From Mucilaginibacter lappiensis (GTDB lineage Bacteria; Bacteroidota; Bacteroidia; Sphingobacteriales; Sphingobacteriaceae): a stretch of 64,000 bases of DNA. Location: the NCBI RefSeq assembly GCF_900155965.1, contig NZ_FTMG01000024.1:1-64000 (forward strand), written 5' to 3'. The notes beneath the pieces are model-generated. The model saw only the letters and a list, made by a program, of their open reading frames with translations. It had not been told where the DNA came from and made no database searches. Below, in pieces: positions 1-8,124 of the stretch (position 1 is its first letter; each line of letters begins with the position of its first letter). A program made the position numbers and the translations under genes.

Positions 1-1775
1 CGCAATTTAGCTTTATCCGGATAGTCATCGCCTACGGCAATGTTACGTTCTATCGTGTCGGAAAAAATAAAGCCATCCTGCATCACTACACCGCAACCAC
101 TTCGCCATGTTTTAAAGGCAATATTACCAATCTGCTGACCGCCAACTTTAATATCTCCATTTTGAGGTTCATAAAAGCGCAGCAGCAGTTTTAAGATGGT
201 TGTTTTTCCGCTCCCACTCATACCCACTATGGCCGTAGTTTTACCCTGGGGAATAACCATATCTATATTCTCCAATACAGGCTCGTTCCCGGCACCCGGA
301 TAACGAAAAGTAAGATTACTGAGGGATAAGCTTTTATTTTCGGGCAGGCTATGGCTCCATTCCTTATCTACAGGTTCCTCATCCTCCATCTGATGAATTT
401 CGTTCAAACGTTCCAGACTGATCTTGGCATCCTGAAAACCCTGAATAAAACCCAGCAATTGCTCAATGGGACTACTTAGCTGACCAACAATATACTGCAC
501 AGCAACCATAGCCCCGAGCGTTAGGTTTCCGTTAATCACCGCCTGCGCACTTAAAAAAGTAATCAGTATATTTTTGCCCTCGTTAATAAAGGTTGCTCCA
601 CCTTGCTGATATTGATTAAGCGCCAGTGTTTTTACGCTGAACTTAAATAGTCGGGCCTGGATATGCTCCCATTCCCAGCGTTTCTGCTGCTCACAGTTGT
701 TCAGTTTAATTTCCTGCATACCGCTTATCAGCTGTACAATACTGCTTTGGTTTTTGGCAGAGATTTCAAAACTTTTGTAATTAAGCGCCCTGCGCCGTTT
801 TAAAAAAATCACGATCCATGCAGTATACAGGCCGCTGCTGACCGCGAATACAAAAAATATCGTTGCATTGTAGTAAGCCAGTACTATCGAAAAAACAAGC
901 AGATTAAACATGGAGAACAGCGTACTTAATGTGGAACCGGTTAAGAAACTTTCGATCCTTTTTTGGTCGCTCATACGTTGCAGGATATCACCCGTCATTT
1001 TGGTATCAAAAAAACTCATAGGTAGTTTCATCAGTTTGATCAAGAAATCGGTGAGTATAGAAACGTTAACCCGTGTACTGATATGCAACAGTATCCACGA
1101 ACGTATAAAATCAACACTAACCCGGCCTATGATAAGAGCCGTTTGCGCAAACAGTATGATATAAATAAAATTGAGGTTGCGGGTATTGATTCCTATATCT
1201 ACAATGGACTGGGTTAAAAAAGGGATAATAAGCTGCAATAAACTACCAATGCCCAGACCAAACAACAGCTGAATAACCAGTTGCCGATAGGTAACCAGGT
1301 AACGCAACAGAAATGCCCAGCGAATTCTCGGTTCCTTTTCCTCTTCCTGCTCATAAAACTCCGGAGTAGGACTGAGGAGCATCGCGATGCCTTCCAGACT
1401 TTGTTTATCATTCAACCAGTAACTGCAAAACTCCTCTTCAGAATAACTTATCAATCCCCTGGCGGGGTCCGCCAAATAATAAGTATGGTGCTTGATACGG
1501 TACAACACTACGAAGTGATTTTGCCGCCAGTAAAGGATGGCTGGAAGTTCCGCATCTTTTAACTGTTCTACAGTAAGCTTCACACCCAGCGAACGAAAGC
1601 CGATTTTTTCCGAGGCCTCGCTCAGCCCTAGTAAGGAGATTCCTTCCCTGCTGAAACCGCAAAGCTTGCTCAGCGTCTTGATACTAAAATTCCGCCCATA
1701 ATATTTGGCTGCCATCCTCAGACAGGCAGGACCACAATCCATTGCGTCCAGTTGGGGATAGAAATTAAATTTCAT
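1..1775 (-). CDS. C39 peptidase-domain ABC transporter (bacteriocin/peptide exporter), 3' end cut by window edge
   Basis: The visible 591 residues form an exporter that would cut a double-glycine leader and pump the peptide across the inner membrane. The N-terminal C39 peptidase has the catalytic Cys in DCGPAC (C14), His87 (QNHFVVLY) and Asp103 (LADP). An ABC membrane domain with several hydrophobic stretches follows. The nucleotide-binding domain starts, with Walker A GMSGSGKTT near 205-235 and a Q-loop (VVMQDG) near 85-100. The LSGGQ signature and Walker B lie beyond base 1. The ATG at 1773-1775 overlaps the stop of the upstream glycosyltransferase by 11 bp (ATGAAATTTAA), which suggests translational coupling. 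The Gly-rich peptide gene at 11194-11379 is a plausible substrate. The family call is firm; the substrate is inferred. Confidence 0.93.
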   Translation of the reverse strand, partial: MKFNFYPQLDAMDCGPACLRMAAKYYGRNFSIKTLSKLCGFSREGISLLGLSEASEKIGFRSLGVKLTVEQLKDAELPAILYWRQNHFVVLYRIKHHTYYLADPARGLISYSEEEFCSYWLNDKQSLEGIAMLLSPTPEFYEQEEEKEPRIRWAFLLRYLVTYRQLVIQLLFGLGIGSLLQLIIPFLTQSIVDIGINTRNLNFIYIILFAQTALIIGRVSVDFIRSWILLHISTRVNVSILTDFLIKLMKLPMSFFDTKMTGDILQRMSDQKRIESFLTGSTLSTLFSMFNLLVFSIVLAYYNATIFFVFAVSSGLYTAWIVIFLKRRRALNYKSFEISAKNQSSIVQLISGMQEIKLNNCEQQKRWEWEHIQARLFKFSVKTLALNQYQQGGATFINEGKNILITFLSAQAVINGNLTLGAMVAVQYIVGQLSSPIEQLLGFIQGFQDAKISLERLNEIHQMEDEEPVDKEWSHSLPENKSLSLSNLTFRYPGAGNEPVLENIDMVIPQGKTTAIVGMSGSGKTTILKLLLRFYEPQNGDIKVGGQQIGNIAFKTWRSGCGVVMQDGFIFSDTIERNIAVGDDYPDKAKL

Positions 1776-2628
1776 ATATATGTTCGGGTTTCGAATGAAT
1801 AATCCGGCTGGGTGTTATACGGAAATGACCCGGGACGACTCCTTTTAACCGCTTTCGTTGGTATCGCTTTTTTAAATAGATCAGGTGATACAGCAGCACT
1901 TCATACTTTTTACGGTAATATAAGCGCCCTTCATGCCAGTGCAGCTTGCCGGGAACCCCTTCGATGATAAAGAGGTCAAAATGGGGCTTGATATAACCAG
2001 CAGCCTCCATTTTTTTCACCACATGCATCATGCTTTCTACTTCGGTATGGATGTTGTAGTAAGCCTTTCCCTCAGAAAAATCGTCATGAGAGAAATTGGT
2101 TTCATCAAAACAATAATGACGCTCATCAGTAAACACTTTTCGGTAGTCTTTGCTATGCTCATATAACCGGTTAACCTTCTCGATATTGCGGTAAACCAAA
2201 AAGCATCCGGTGAGCCAGTCTGGCCGTACACTGATCAAGTCATAATTTTCCAGGAGCTCACTGCTCAGGAAATCCCTGATATTTCCGAAAATAATATCCA
2301 GATCGGTGTGCCCCCAAAAATCATATGAGCTCAGCAACCTGGCAAATATCACCCCGTAAGCGGGTTTGAAATCACACATTTTATAGCCGTAAGTAATATT
2401 CACCTCCATTCCAAGCTGTTCAGCGGCCAACTGACTGACCTCATCAAGCGTCTTCTGGATCAGCCTCACATTGGAAGGCAGTGGAATCAAGGATTCCGTG
2501 TCATCTGTAACCACAATAAAATCAACGTCCGGGTTATAGCGGCAGGAATGTACAAAATAGGCGAAATACCAGGGCAGTTTACCAAAAAAGCAGGTCAGTA
2601 ACGCGATAGAGTAGTTTTCCTTTAGCAT
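1765..2628 (-). CDS. DUF6625-like putative glycosyltransferase
   Basis: A 287-aa protein without a signal peptide, presumably cytoplasmic. It resembles the DUF6625-type proteins found in polysaccharide clusters: an N-terminal ALLTCFFG strand, TDD near residue 41, and the central motif FWGHTDLDIIFGN (residues 104-116). D109 and D111 of that motif look like a GT-A DxD metal/nucleotide-sugar site. Its stop codon overlaps the start of the C39 ABC exporter by 11 bp, so the two are almost certainly co-translated and likely act on the same pathway. Donor and acceptor sugars cannot be read from the sequence. It could modify either a glycan or the exported peptide. Confidence 0.7.
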   Translation of the reverse strand: MLKENYSIALLTCFFGKLPWYFAYFVHSCRYNPDVDFIVVTDDTESLIPLPSNVRLIQKTLDEVSQLAAEQLGMEVNITYGYKMCDFKPAYGVIFARLLSSYDFWGHTDLDIIFGNIRDFLSSELLENYDLISVRPDWLTGCFLVYRNIEKVNRLYEHSKDYRKVFTDERHYCFDETNFSHDDFSEGKAYYNIHTEVESMMHVVKKMEAAGYIKPHFDLFIIEGVPGKLHWHEGRLYYRKKYEVLLYHLIYLKKRYQRKRLKGVVPGHFRITPSRIIHSKPEHIYEI

Positions 2629-2983
2629 AATGCGAGTAAGGCTTTAATTGGTTCAAGGCCGCCGTCGCAAATTATGTATTTTTTTACGAAGCGCTTATAA
2701 GTGTAATATTATTTTGGTACGACATCAATCCGTTAAAACACCTACCTTTATATGTAAAAACGCCAACACTTATAATCTCTAGCTTTTAATTTACCTGGTA
2801 TAAACACGTTAAATCACTGGAGGTCTTTCAACAACATCTAATGTGCCATGCATTTATGGCACACTATACAATAGCTATTATCACATAATTACTTAGGAAT
2901 AGACGGATAATGTCTTTATCTTTAATTAATCTAAAATTCAAAGTACGATGTTTTCACTACAGCTCATCGGTTTACATTAATGG
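2629..2983. other. Intergenic region with a short inverted repeat
   Basis: An AT-rich 355-bp gap between two minus-strand glycosyltransferase genes. No small leader-peptide ORF was recognised on either strand. The one structured element is the inverted repeat TGTGCCAT / ATGGCACA at 2842-2849 and 2856-2863 (8-bp stem, 6-nt loop). It could be an operator or a weak transcript hairpin and has no T tract. Confidence 0.4.
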
Positions 2984-4054
2984 TTAAAGAATCGCATTTA
3001 GCAAAGATTGGAAACAGTTTTCCGCCGAATAATTTGCCTCTACATAAGCCCTGGCATTTCCTACCAGTTTTTTTCTCAATTTGTAATTACCTATAAGCAA
3101 ATTCAATTGCTGAGCAAAGGCTGTTCCGTCTCCGACCAGAAAAGCATGATCAATTGCAGACTCGATCCCTCTTGCCCCATGAGTCGTGGTTACCAGTGGC
3201 AGACCGTTGGCTAGTGCTTCTATATTTTTAATTTTAAGTCCGGCCCCGAACCTGACTGGGTTGATCATAATATCGGAATCGTTATAAATGCTGTCCCGGT
3301 CCGGCCAGAATCCCATTACCTTAATATCATTTCTTTCCTGGATATCCAATTCGTAGCCTACCGTTCCATAAATAAACAACTGAACCTGGTGCTGGTCGGT
3401 AATGGCTGGCCAGCATTCTCTGATGAACCAGTTGATCGCATCTCGATTCGGTATATAGGCACTAGCTACGAATGCGATTTTTTCAGCCTTTTTCCGAAGT
3501 TTTCGAGTGACTGGGGGCACAGGATGGGCACATAACAGCGCTTTTTCAATGCCAATCACATTTTTTATCAGTTCCTGATCAGGCTTGCAGAGCAGCATTA
3601 CATAGTCATATAGTTTAAATAACTTCATTTCATCATCGGATGAAAGTTCATACAATGCGCCGGCAAAACCATATTGCGAAAATTCAGCCCCCCTTTCGCT
3701 TACGATATCGTGTGCGTCCAGAATAATCTGGGCTTCAAATTGCAGGTAGTTTAAGAAATAGCTGCTGTGTACGTATTCTATGATGACCGTATCAAATGAC
3801 TCGTCCTTTAAATGCTTTTGCAGTCGCCGACCATAGCCAGCCGAACTAAGGATTTTTTTATGCTCCAGAATCAAAAATTCTGCGGCGTAATTAAGGGACA
3901 AAAAGTGTTCAATGTCCAAAGGTGCAGGACCAGTCGCCACCACAGTTAACTTAACCATTGTACTCAAAAATCTGATTAACTCCTCTATCCGAATGCGGTC
4001 TCCGGAACATTTTTCCCAAAATTTTACATCCGTTAAAAGGAGGATTTTTTTCAT
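2984..4054 (-). CDS. Glycosyltransferase family 4-like protein
   Basis: A 356-aa GT-B fold glycosyltransferase. The N-terminus MKKILLLTDVKFW with CSGDRIRIEEL is an acceptor-side Rossmann start. The C-terminal half has the GT4-type donor site, with FGAGLKIKNIEALANGLPL around residues 265-290; the Glu of EALANG is the usual catalytic/nucleotide-binding acid. It probably transfers a sugar from a nucleotide or lipid donor in the cytoplasm. It is divergently transcribed from the GT61 gene at 4208 with a 153-bp gap holding both promoters. A shortened, frameshifted paralog lies at 7338-8085, so this GT4 copy is the intact one. Substrate unknown. Confidence 0.82.
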   Translation of the reverse strand: MKKILLLTDVKFWEKCSGDRIRIEELIRFLSTMVKLTVVATGPAPLDIEHFLSLNYAAEFLILEHKKILSSAGYGRRLQKHLKDESFDTVIIEYVHSSYFLNYLQFEAQIILDAHDIVSERGAEFSQYGFAGALYELSSDDEMKLFKLYDYVMLLCKPDQELIKNVIGIEKALLCAHPVPPVTRKLRKKAEKIAFVASAYIPNRDAINWFIRECWPAITDQHQVQLFIYGTVGYELDIQERNDIKVMGFWPDRDSIYNDSDIMINPVRFGAGLKIKNIEALANGLPLVTTTHGARGIESAIDHAFLVGDGTAFAQQLNLLIGNYKLRKKLVGNARAYVEANYSAENCFQSLLNAIL

Positions 4055-4207
4055 GAAGAGTTAGATTTCGGACAGTTTAACTGAAAGGGAAATAATCCGT
4101 TTGTAGTTTATTGAATAAAAATATAAAAATGTCGGCATAAATGTTAAATTAATTTATAATATTTATGCTGGACAATCCCCAAGAAGTCTGCTAAACTAAA
4201 CCTTGTT

Positions 4208-5245
4208 ATGAATAAGGAAATCACTGTTTCACTTCCAAAAAACATTTCAGCAAAAGAGCTGCCTTTGTTTAAGCCTTTTTTAACCTACCAGCTGTCACCA
4301 CAAAAGGTTAAAACATTTAACAACGTTTTTGTAACCAATTCCGGTTATTGCCTCAATGACCAGGGGCTCATCAAAGAATCACATCACGATCATCCGCACC
4401 AAATCGCCGATTACCATAATGAGGCTGCGCACTACTATTACGCAGTTAAGGATCATCCGGAACTATTAATTGAACTGGACGATGAGCAGACCTATCTTCT
4501 GATCCACCATCCCTGGTACAACTATTACCATTGGCTGATGGAATCCATCTTCCGGGCATGGATGGTCAGGAAAAAAAAAGACAAAATGATATTGCTATTG
4601 CCGGACTATTACCAAAATTCCGATTTTATCATGGGCACACTGGAACCCTTCCGGTTTGAAAATATCTATTACATACCAGCGTATCATAGCTTGATGGTTC
4701 GGAATCTCTGCTTGCCACAGATCAAAGCGAAAGTGGATTCTTACGATTACAAAATGATGGCAGAGGTAAGGCAATTCTATTTAGACTATGTCAACCGGGT
4801 TAAAAAATTAAATATTGATAAAGGAGAACGGATTTACATCAGTCGTAAAAAAGCGCAGCGAAAAAAAGTGATGAATGAGGATGAAATTGAACCAATACTC
4901 CTGAAGCATAATTTCACTTTATTGAATAATGAAGATTATTCCTTTTTGGAACAAATTGCTATTTATGCTAACGCGAAGTACCTTGTCTCGATTCATGGAT
5001 CAGGGCTGACGAATATGCTGTTTATGAAAACCGGCAGTAAACTATTGGAATTTCATAAAGAACAAACCAACGAAAAAGATTGGCATAGCAAAGCATTTTG
5101 GTATATGGCAGAAGCGCTCGGTTTTGATTATTACCAGCAAATATGTATACCAACGGATCCTGAAGACGACTATTTTAACGCTAATTTCATTGTCGATCCT
5201 GAACTATTGGACCGCAATTTAGCCTTGCTTTTCGCGGATGAATAA
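4208..5245 (+). CDS. Glycosyltransferase family 61 (DUF563) protein
   Basis: A 345-aa protein with DUF563/GT61 hallmarks: HHPWYNYYHWLMES at residues 100-113 (conserved H108, W109, E112), the basic RIYISRKKA stretch near 208, and the family motif SIHGSGLTNMLFM near 260-273, then LEFHKEQ. No signal peptide or membrane segment is apparent. It is about 50-55% identical by eye to the inverted paralog at 6054-7100. It is followed 36 bp later by a nucleotidyltransferase on the same strand, so the two probably form a short operon that activates and transfers a sugar. Acceptor unknown; bacterial GT61 members are usually in surface-polysaccharide clusters. Confidence 0.82.
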   Translation: MNKEITVSLPKNISAKELPLFKPFLTYQLSPQKVKTFNNVFVTNSGYCLNDQGLIKESHHDHPHQIADYHNEAAHYYYAVKDHPELLIELDDEQTYLLIHHPWYNYYHWLMESIFRAWMVRKKKDKMILLLPDYYQNSDFIMGTLEPFRFENIYYIPAYHSLMVRNLCLPQIKAKVDSYDYKMMAEVRQFYLDYVNRVKKLNIDKGERIYISRKKAQRKKVMNEDEIEPILLKHNFTLLNNEDYSFLEQIAIYANAKYLVSIHGSGLTNMLFMKTGSKLLEFHKEQTNEKDWHSKAFWYMAEALGFDYYQQICIPTDPEDDYFNANFIVDPELLDRNLALLFADE

Positions 5246-5281
5246 TATCTATCGTCAATTTAAAAGTAATAGTAACCGAAT

Positions 5282-6031
5282 ATGAAAAAAAAGCATTATG
5301 GCTTATTACCGGCGGCAGGAATGGCGATTAGAATGCGCCCGTTCCGGTATCCCAAAGAGCTATTACCGGTTCATTTTCACCCGGACAAAACAACTGAATT
5401 TATCCGCCCCAAGTTATTGATTGAATACGCGTTAGAAGCATTTACAGTTGCCGGTATAGACCAAACCTATATTATTGTACCTGAATGGAAACCAGAAATC
5501 ATGCGTTATCTGGAGGATGGCAGACAATTCGGCCATCATATCTCCTACCTTTATAACAGCAAAGCGCTCGGACTTGCAGATGCACTCTTATCTGCTTATC
5601 CCTGGTTAAAAGGGGAAACTACCTGTTTTGCAATGCCTGACACGGTGTTTTCTCCGACAAATGCGTTTGAGATTTTACTGGAGAAATTAGAACTGGAGAA
5701 AGCCGATCTCATTTTAGGTGTTTTTCCGACGCTGGAAGCATCACACTTTGCCCCTGTAGAGTTTAACAATGAACAGAAAGTACTGAATATATGGGAGAAG
5801 CCGGTGATACCGCTGTTTGACAACACCTGGGGTATCGCCGTTTGGAAAGAAAAATTCTGGGATTTCTTTCATAAGCGTTCTGGTTCTCTGAAAGCCGGAG
5901 TATCGGTCACTGAAATCTTTGATCAGGCGGCCAAAAGCGGATTGAAGGTCTCCTGCGTTTATTTTGAGGACGGATGGTATAAAGATGTTGGCAGGATCGA
6001 TCATATATCGGTGATGACAAACGACAGGTAG
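5282..6031 (+). CDS. Sugar-1-phosphate nucleotidyltransferase family protein
   Basis: A 249-aa protein of the NTP_transferase family, which makes nucleotide-sugar donors from NTP and sugar-1-phosphate. The N-terminal signature is AAGMAIRMRPFRYPKELLPV (residues 11-30), matching the GxGxRxxP...PK pattern; K25 is the conserved lysine. A PD pair in AMPDTVF near residue 119 is the likely metal-binding Asp, and EKPVIP follows near 177. The glycines of the loop are partly replaced (MAIRM instead of G-TR), so activity should not be assumed. It ends 22 bp from the convergent GT61 gene and follows another GT61 gene, so it probably supplies their donor. The exact sugar is not deducible. Confidence 0.78.
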   Translation: MKKKHYGLLPAAGMAIRMRPFRYPKELLPVHFHPDKTTEFIRPKLLIEYALEAFTVAGIDQTYIIVPEWKPEIMRYLEDGRQFGHHISYLYNSKALGLADALLSAYPWLKGETTCFAMPDTVFSPTNAFEILLEKLELEKADLILGVFPTLEASHFAPVEFNNEQKVLNIWEKPVIPLFDNTWGIAVWKEKFWDFFHKRSGSLKAGVSVTEIFDQAAKSGLKVSCVYFEDGWYKDVGRIDHISVMTNDR

Positions 6032-6053
6032 GGAAATGCCTAGTATATATTCT

Positions 6054-7100
6054 TCAAATTAGTTTACCGTCAAGCATTTGCAAAAGATTCTGTTCCAGCA
6101 ATACGGTATCTACAATCAGGTTGCCGACAAAAATATCAGCCGCGGGATCTTCGGGCGGGCAGATCTGGTGAAAATAACGATGCCCCAAAGCGTCGGCCAT
6201 ATACCAAAAAATCTGGCTGTGCCAATCGTAGCTGGTGGTTTGCTGCTTATGAAATTCCAGAATGCTGGACCCTTCCGGCATAAATAGCATATTCGTCAGT
6301 CCTGATCCATGAATCGACACTAGATACCTGGCATGCGCATGAATGGCGACCTGTTCAAAAAATCCGTGGTCTTCATTACAAAGCACGATAAAGTCATACT
6401 TCTTCATAATGTCTACCACCTCTTCCTCATTGATCACATGCCGTCTGCCGGCTTTTCTCCGGCTGACATATATACGTTCTCCAAAATTCGTGTTTAGCCT
6501 TTTTTTATCAGATACATGTCTCCGGTAGAATGAGCTGACCTCTTTCAAAGCCACACGGTCATATCCTTCCATTTTTGTTTTGATCTGAGGCACACACAGC
6601 GAATTTAACAGTACACTTTTTTGATCGGGTATAAAAAAAATTTTCTTTAAAGCAAAAGGTTCCAATGAAGCACGCACATATTCACTACCCTGATATTTTT
6701 CCGGTAATAATAAAATCAAACTGTCTAACTGTTCTTTCACCATCCATAGGCGGAAAAGCGATTCGCATATCCAGTGATAATACATAAACCAAGGATGGTG
6801 GATCAACAGGTAGGTCTGTTCATCGTCCAGTTCAATCAGCTGTTGCGGGTTTACCAGGGCGTTCTCGTAATAACCTGACGCTTCCTTTAAATAATCCGAA
6901 AGTTGACCGGGGTAATCGTGATAACATTCTTTGGCTAACCCTTTATTCGTCAAACAGAAACCTGAATGTGTGACAAAAGCGTTATTCAATCTGCGAACTT
7001 TCAGGGGAGCTAAGCGGTAAGTCAAAAACGGCAGGAACAAACCCTCGTCTTCTTTTATCATATTTACAGGTGGCAATACGGTGACTATATTCTGGCGCAT
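6054..7100 (-). CDS. Glycosyltransferase family 61 (DUF563) protein, second copy
   Basis: A 348-aa paralog of the GT61 protein at 4208-5245, on the opposite strand. It has the same landmarks: HHPWFMYYHWICES near residue 103, RIYVSRRKAGRR near 212, SIHGSGLTNMLFM near 262, and LEFHKQQT. It converges with the nucleotidyltransferase gene (22-bp gap). The two GT61 copies plus two GT4 copies suggest a duplicated gene pair that has diverged to make two linkages. The gene itself looks intact, unlike the neighbouring GT4 copy. The promoter should lie between 7101 and 7240, just before a 124-bp repeat. Confidence 0.82.
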   Translation of the reverse strand: MRQNIVTVLPPVNMIKEDEGLFLPFLTYRLAPLKVRRLNNAFVTHSGFCLTNKGLAKECYHDYPGQLSDYLKEASGYYENALVNPQQLIELDDEQTYLLIHHPWFMYYHWICESLFRLWMVKEQLDSLILLLPEKYQGSEYVRASLEPFALKKIFFIPDQKSVLLNSLCVPQIKTKMEGYDRVALKEVSSFYRRHVSDKKRLNTNFGERIYVSRRKAGRRHVINEEEVVDIMKKYDFIVLCNEDHGFFEQVAIHAHARYLVSIHGSGLTNMLFMPEGSSILEFHKQQTTSYDWHSQIFWYMADALGHRYFHQICPPEDPAADIFVGNLIVDTVLLEQNLLQMLDGKLI

Positions 7101-7240
7101 AGTTTAAAAGTATCGTTTTATCTATAATAGATTTTATAAAAAAGCATTTTAAATATAAATAATATATCACTTCAATCGCCAATTGCGACCAGCAAATTCC
7201 CATTTACCGATCAACCACCGGCCGGGATGACAGGGTGGGT

Positions 7241-7364
7241 ATTCCGAAGCCATTAACTATCTCATTCCGGAAATAGCATACAGTTGATCCATTACACTTT
7301 GACCATCCTAATTTGTTTATTATCAATTGCGATTTACCTAACTGACTACACAACTTGGTGCTCC
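7241..7364. repeat. 124-bp direct repeat, copy 1
   Basis: This stretch matches 11770-11893 in the same orientation over 124 bp without gaps and with seven or eight substitutions (about 94% identity by eye). Homology of the GT4-like pseudogene to its paralog stops exactly where this repeat begins (7364), so the repeat marks a recombination or insertion junction. Differences between copies include several amino-acid changes in the only long open frame, so it does not look like a conserved coding sequence. No transposase or terminal inverted repeats were found. Origin unknown. Confidence 0.8.
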
Positions 7365-8085
7365 TTCTATCACAAGTCCGTCACATACAGTACCGTAAAT
7401 AGATAACCTCACATCATATTTTAACAAAATACCTGGCCAACAGTTATTTATAAAAAAATAACTTGCATCTTTATTGGGTAAATATGCACTTGCGATAAAA
7501 ACAATATTTCCAACGTCCTTTCTTGTCGTATGTTTAAACGGAATGATTGGATGTGGACATAATAATATTTTATTAGCTCCTATTGCCAATTTTATTTTTT
7601 CAAAATCTGGCACACAAAGCATCTTCACATAGTCGTAAAGATTATGCATATCAAATTCAGATTCTCGTGTTAATTCAAATAAAGCCCCTTGGAAATCGAA
7701 TTTTTTAAAATCGTTAATGCGATCACTGATAATATCATGAGCATCAAATATAATTAACGCATCACTCTTCATAAGAAAATTTAAAAAGTAGCTACTATGA
7801 ATGTACTCGATAACGATTGCATCAAAATGCCTATCCTTTAAAAAAGCTTTAAGTCGTTTCCCATATCCATTAGAATTTAAATATTTCTCATATTCGGGAA
7901 CATAGAATTCAGCTTTATAGTCCCTCCTCAAAAATTCCTCAATATGGTTAGGAGCCGGGCCTGTAATCACCACTGTTAGTTGCACATGGTGTTGAAGATA
8001 CCCAATTAACGAAGCAATACGCATTCTATTACCAGAGCACATCTCCCCCCAAACTTACATCAGTTATAAGCAGTAGTTTTTTCAT
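7338..8085 (-). pseudogene. Truncated, frameshifted GT4-like glycosyltransferase
   Basis: A paralog of the GT4 protein at 2984-4054 with shared landmarks CSGNRMRIASLI, VVITGPAPNHIEEFL, FDAHDIISDR and LCPHPIIPF. The natural ATG is at 8083-8085 (MKKLLLITDVS). A run of six G on the coding strand (8045-8050) shifts the frame; with five G the reading continues into EMCSGNRM. At the other end, similarity stops at IYGTV, near residue 225 of about 356, where the 124-bp repeat begins, and the last few residues before the stop come from the repeat. The whole donor-binding C-terminal half is missing, so a working enzyme is unlikely. The G-run could be phase variation or a sequencing error, but the 3' truncation is real in this sequence. 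Confidence 0.78.
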
Positions 8086-8124
8086 CTATTTCTACTACCA
8101 TTTTTTAATTAACAACGCGGTAAT

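Noticed and set aside
910-1562. Plus-strand open frames at the left edge
   Set aside because: They are antisense to the C39 ABC transporter, whose motifs are unambiguous.
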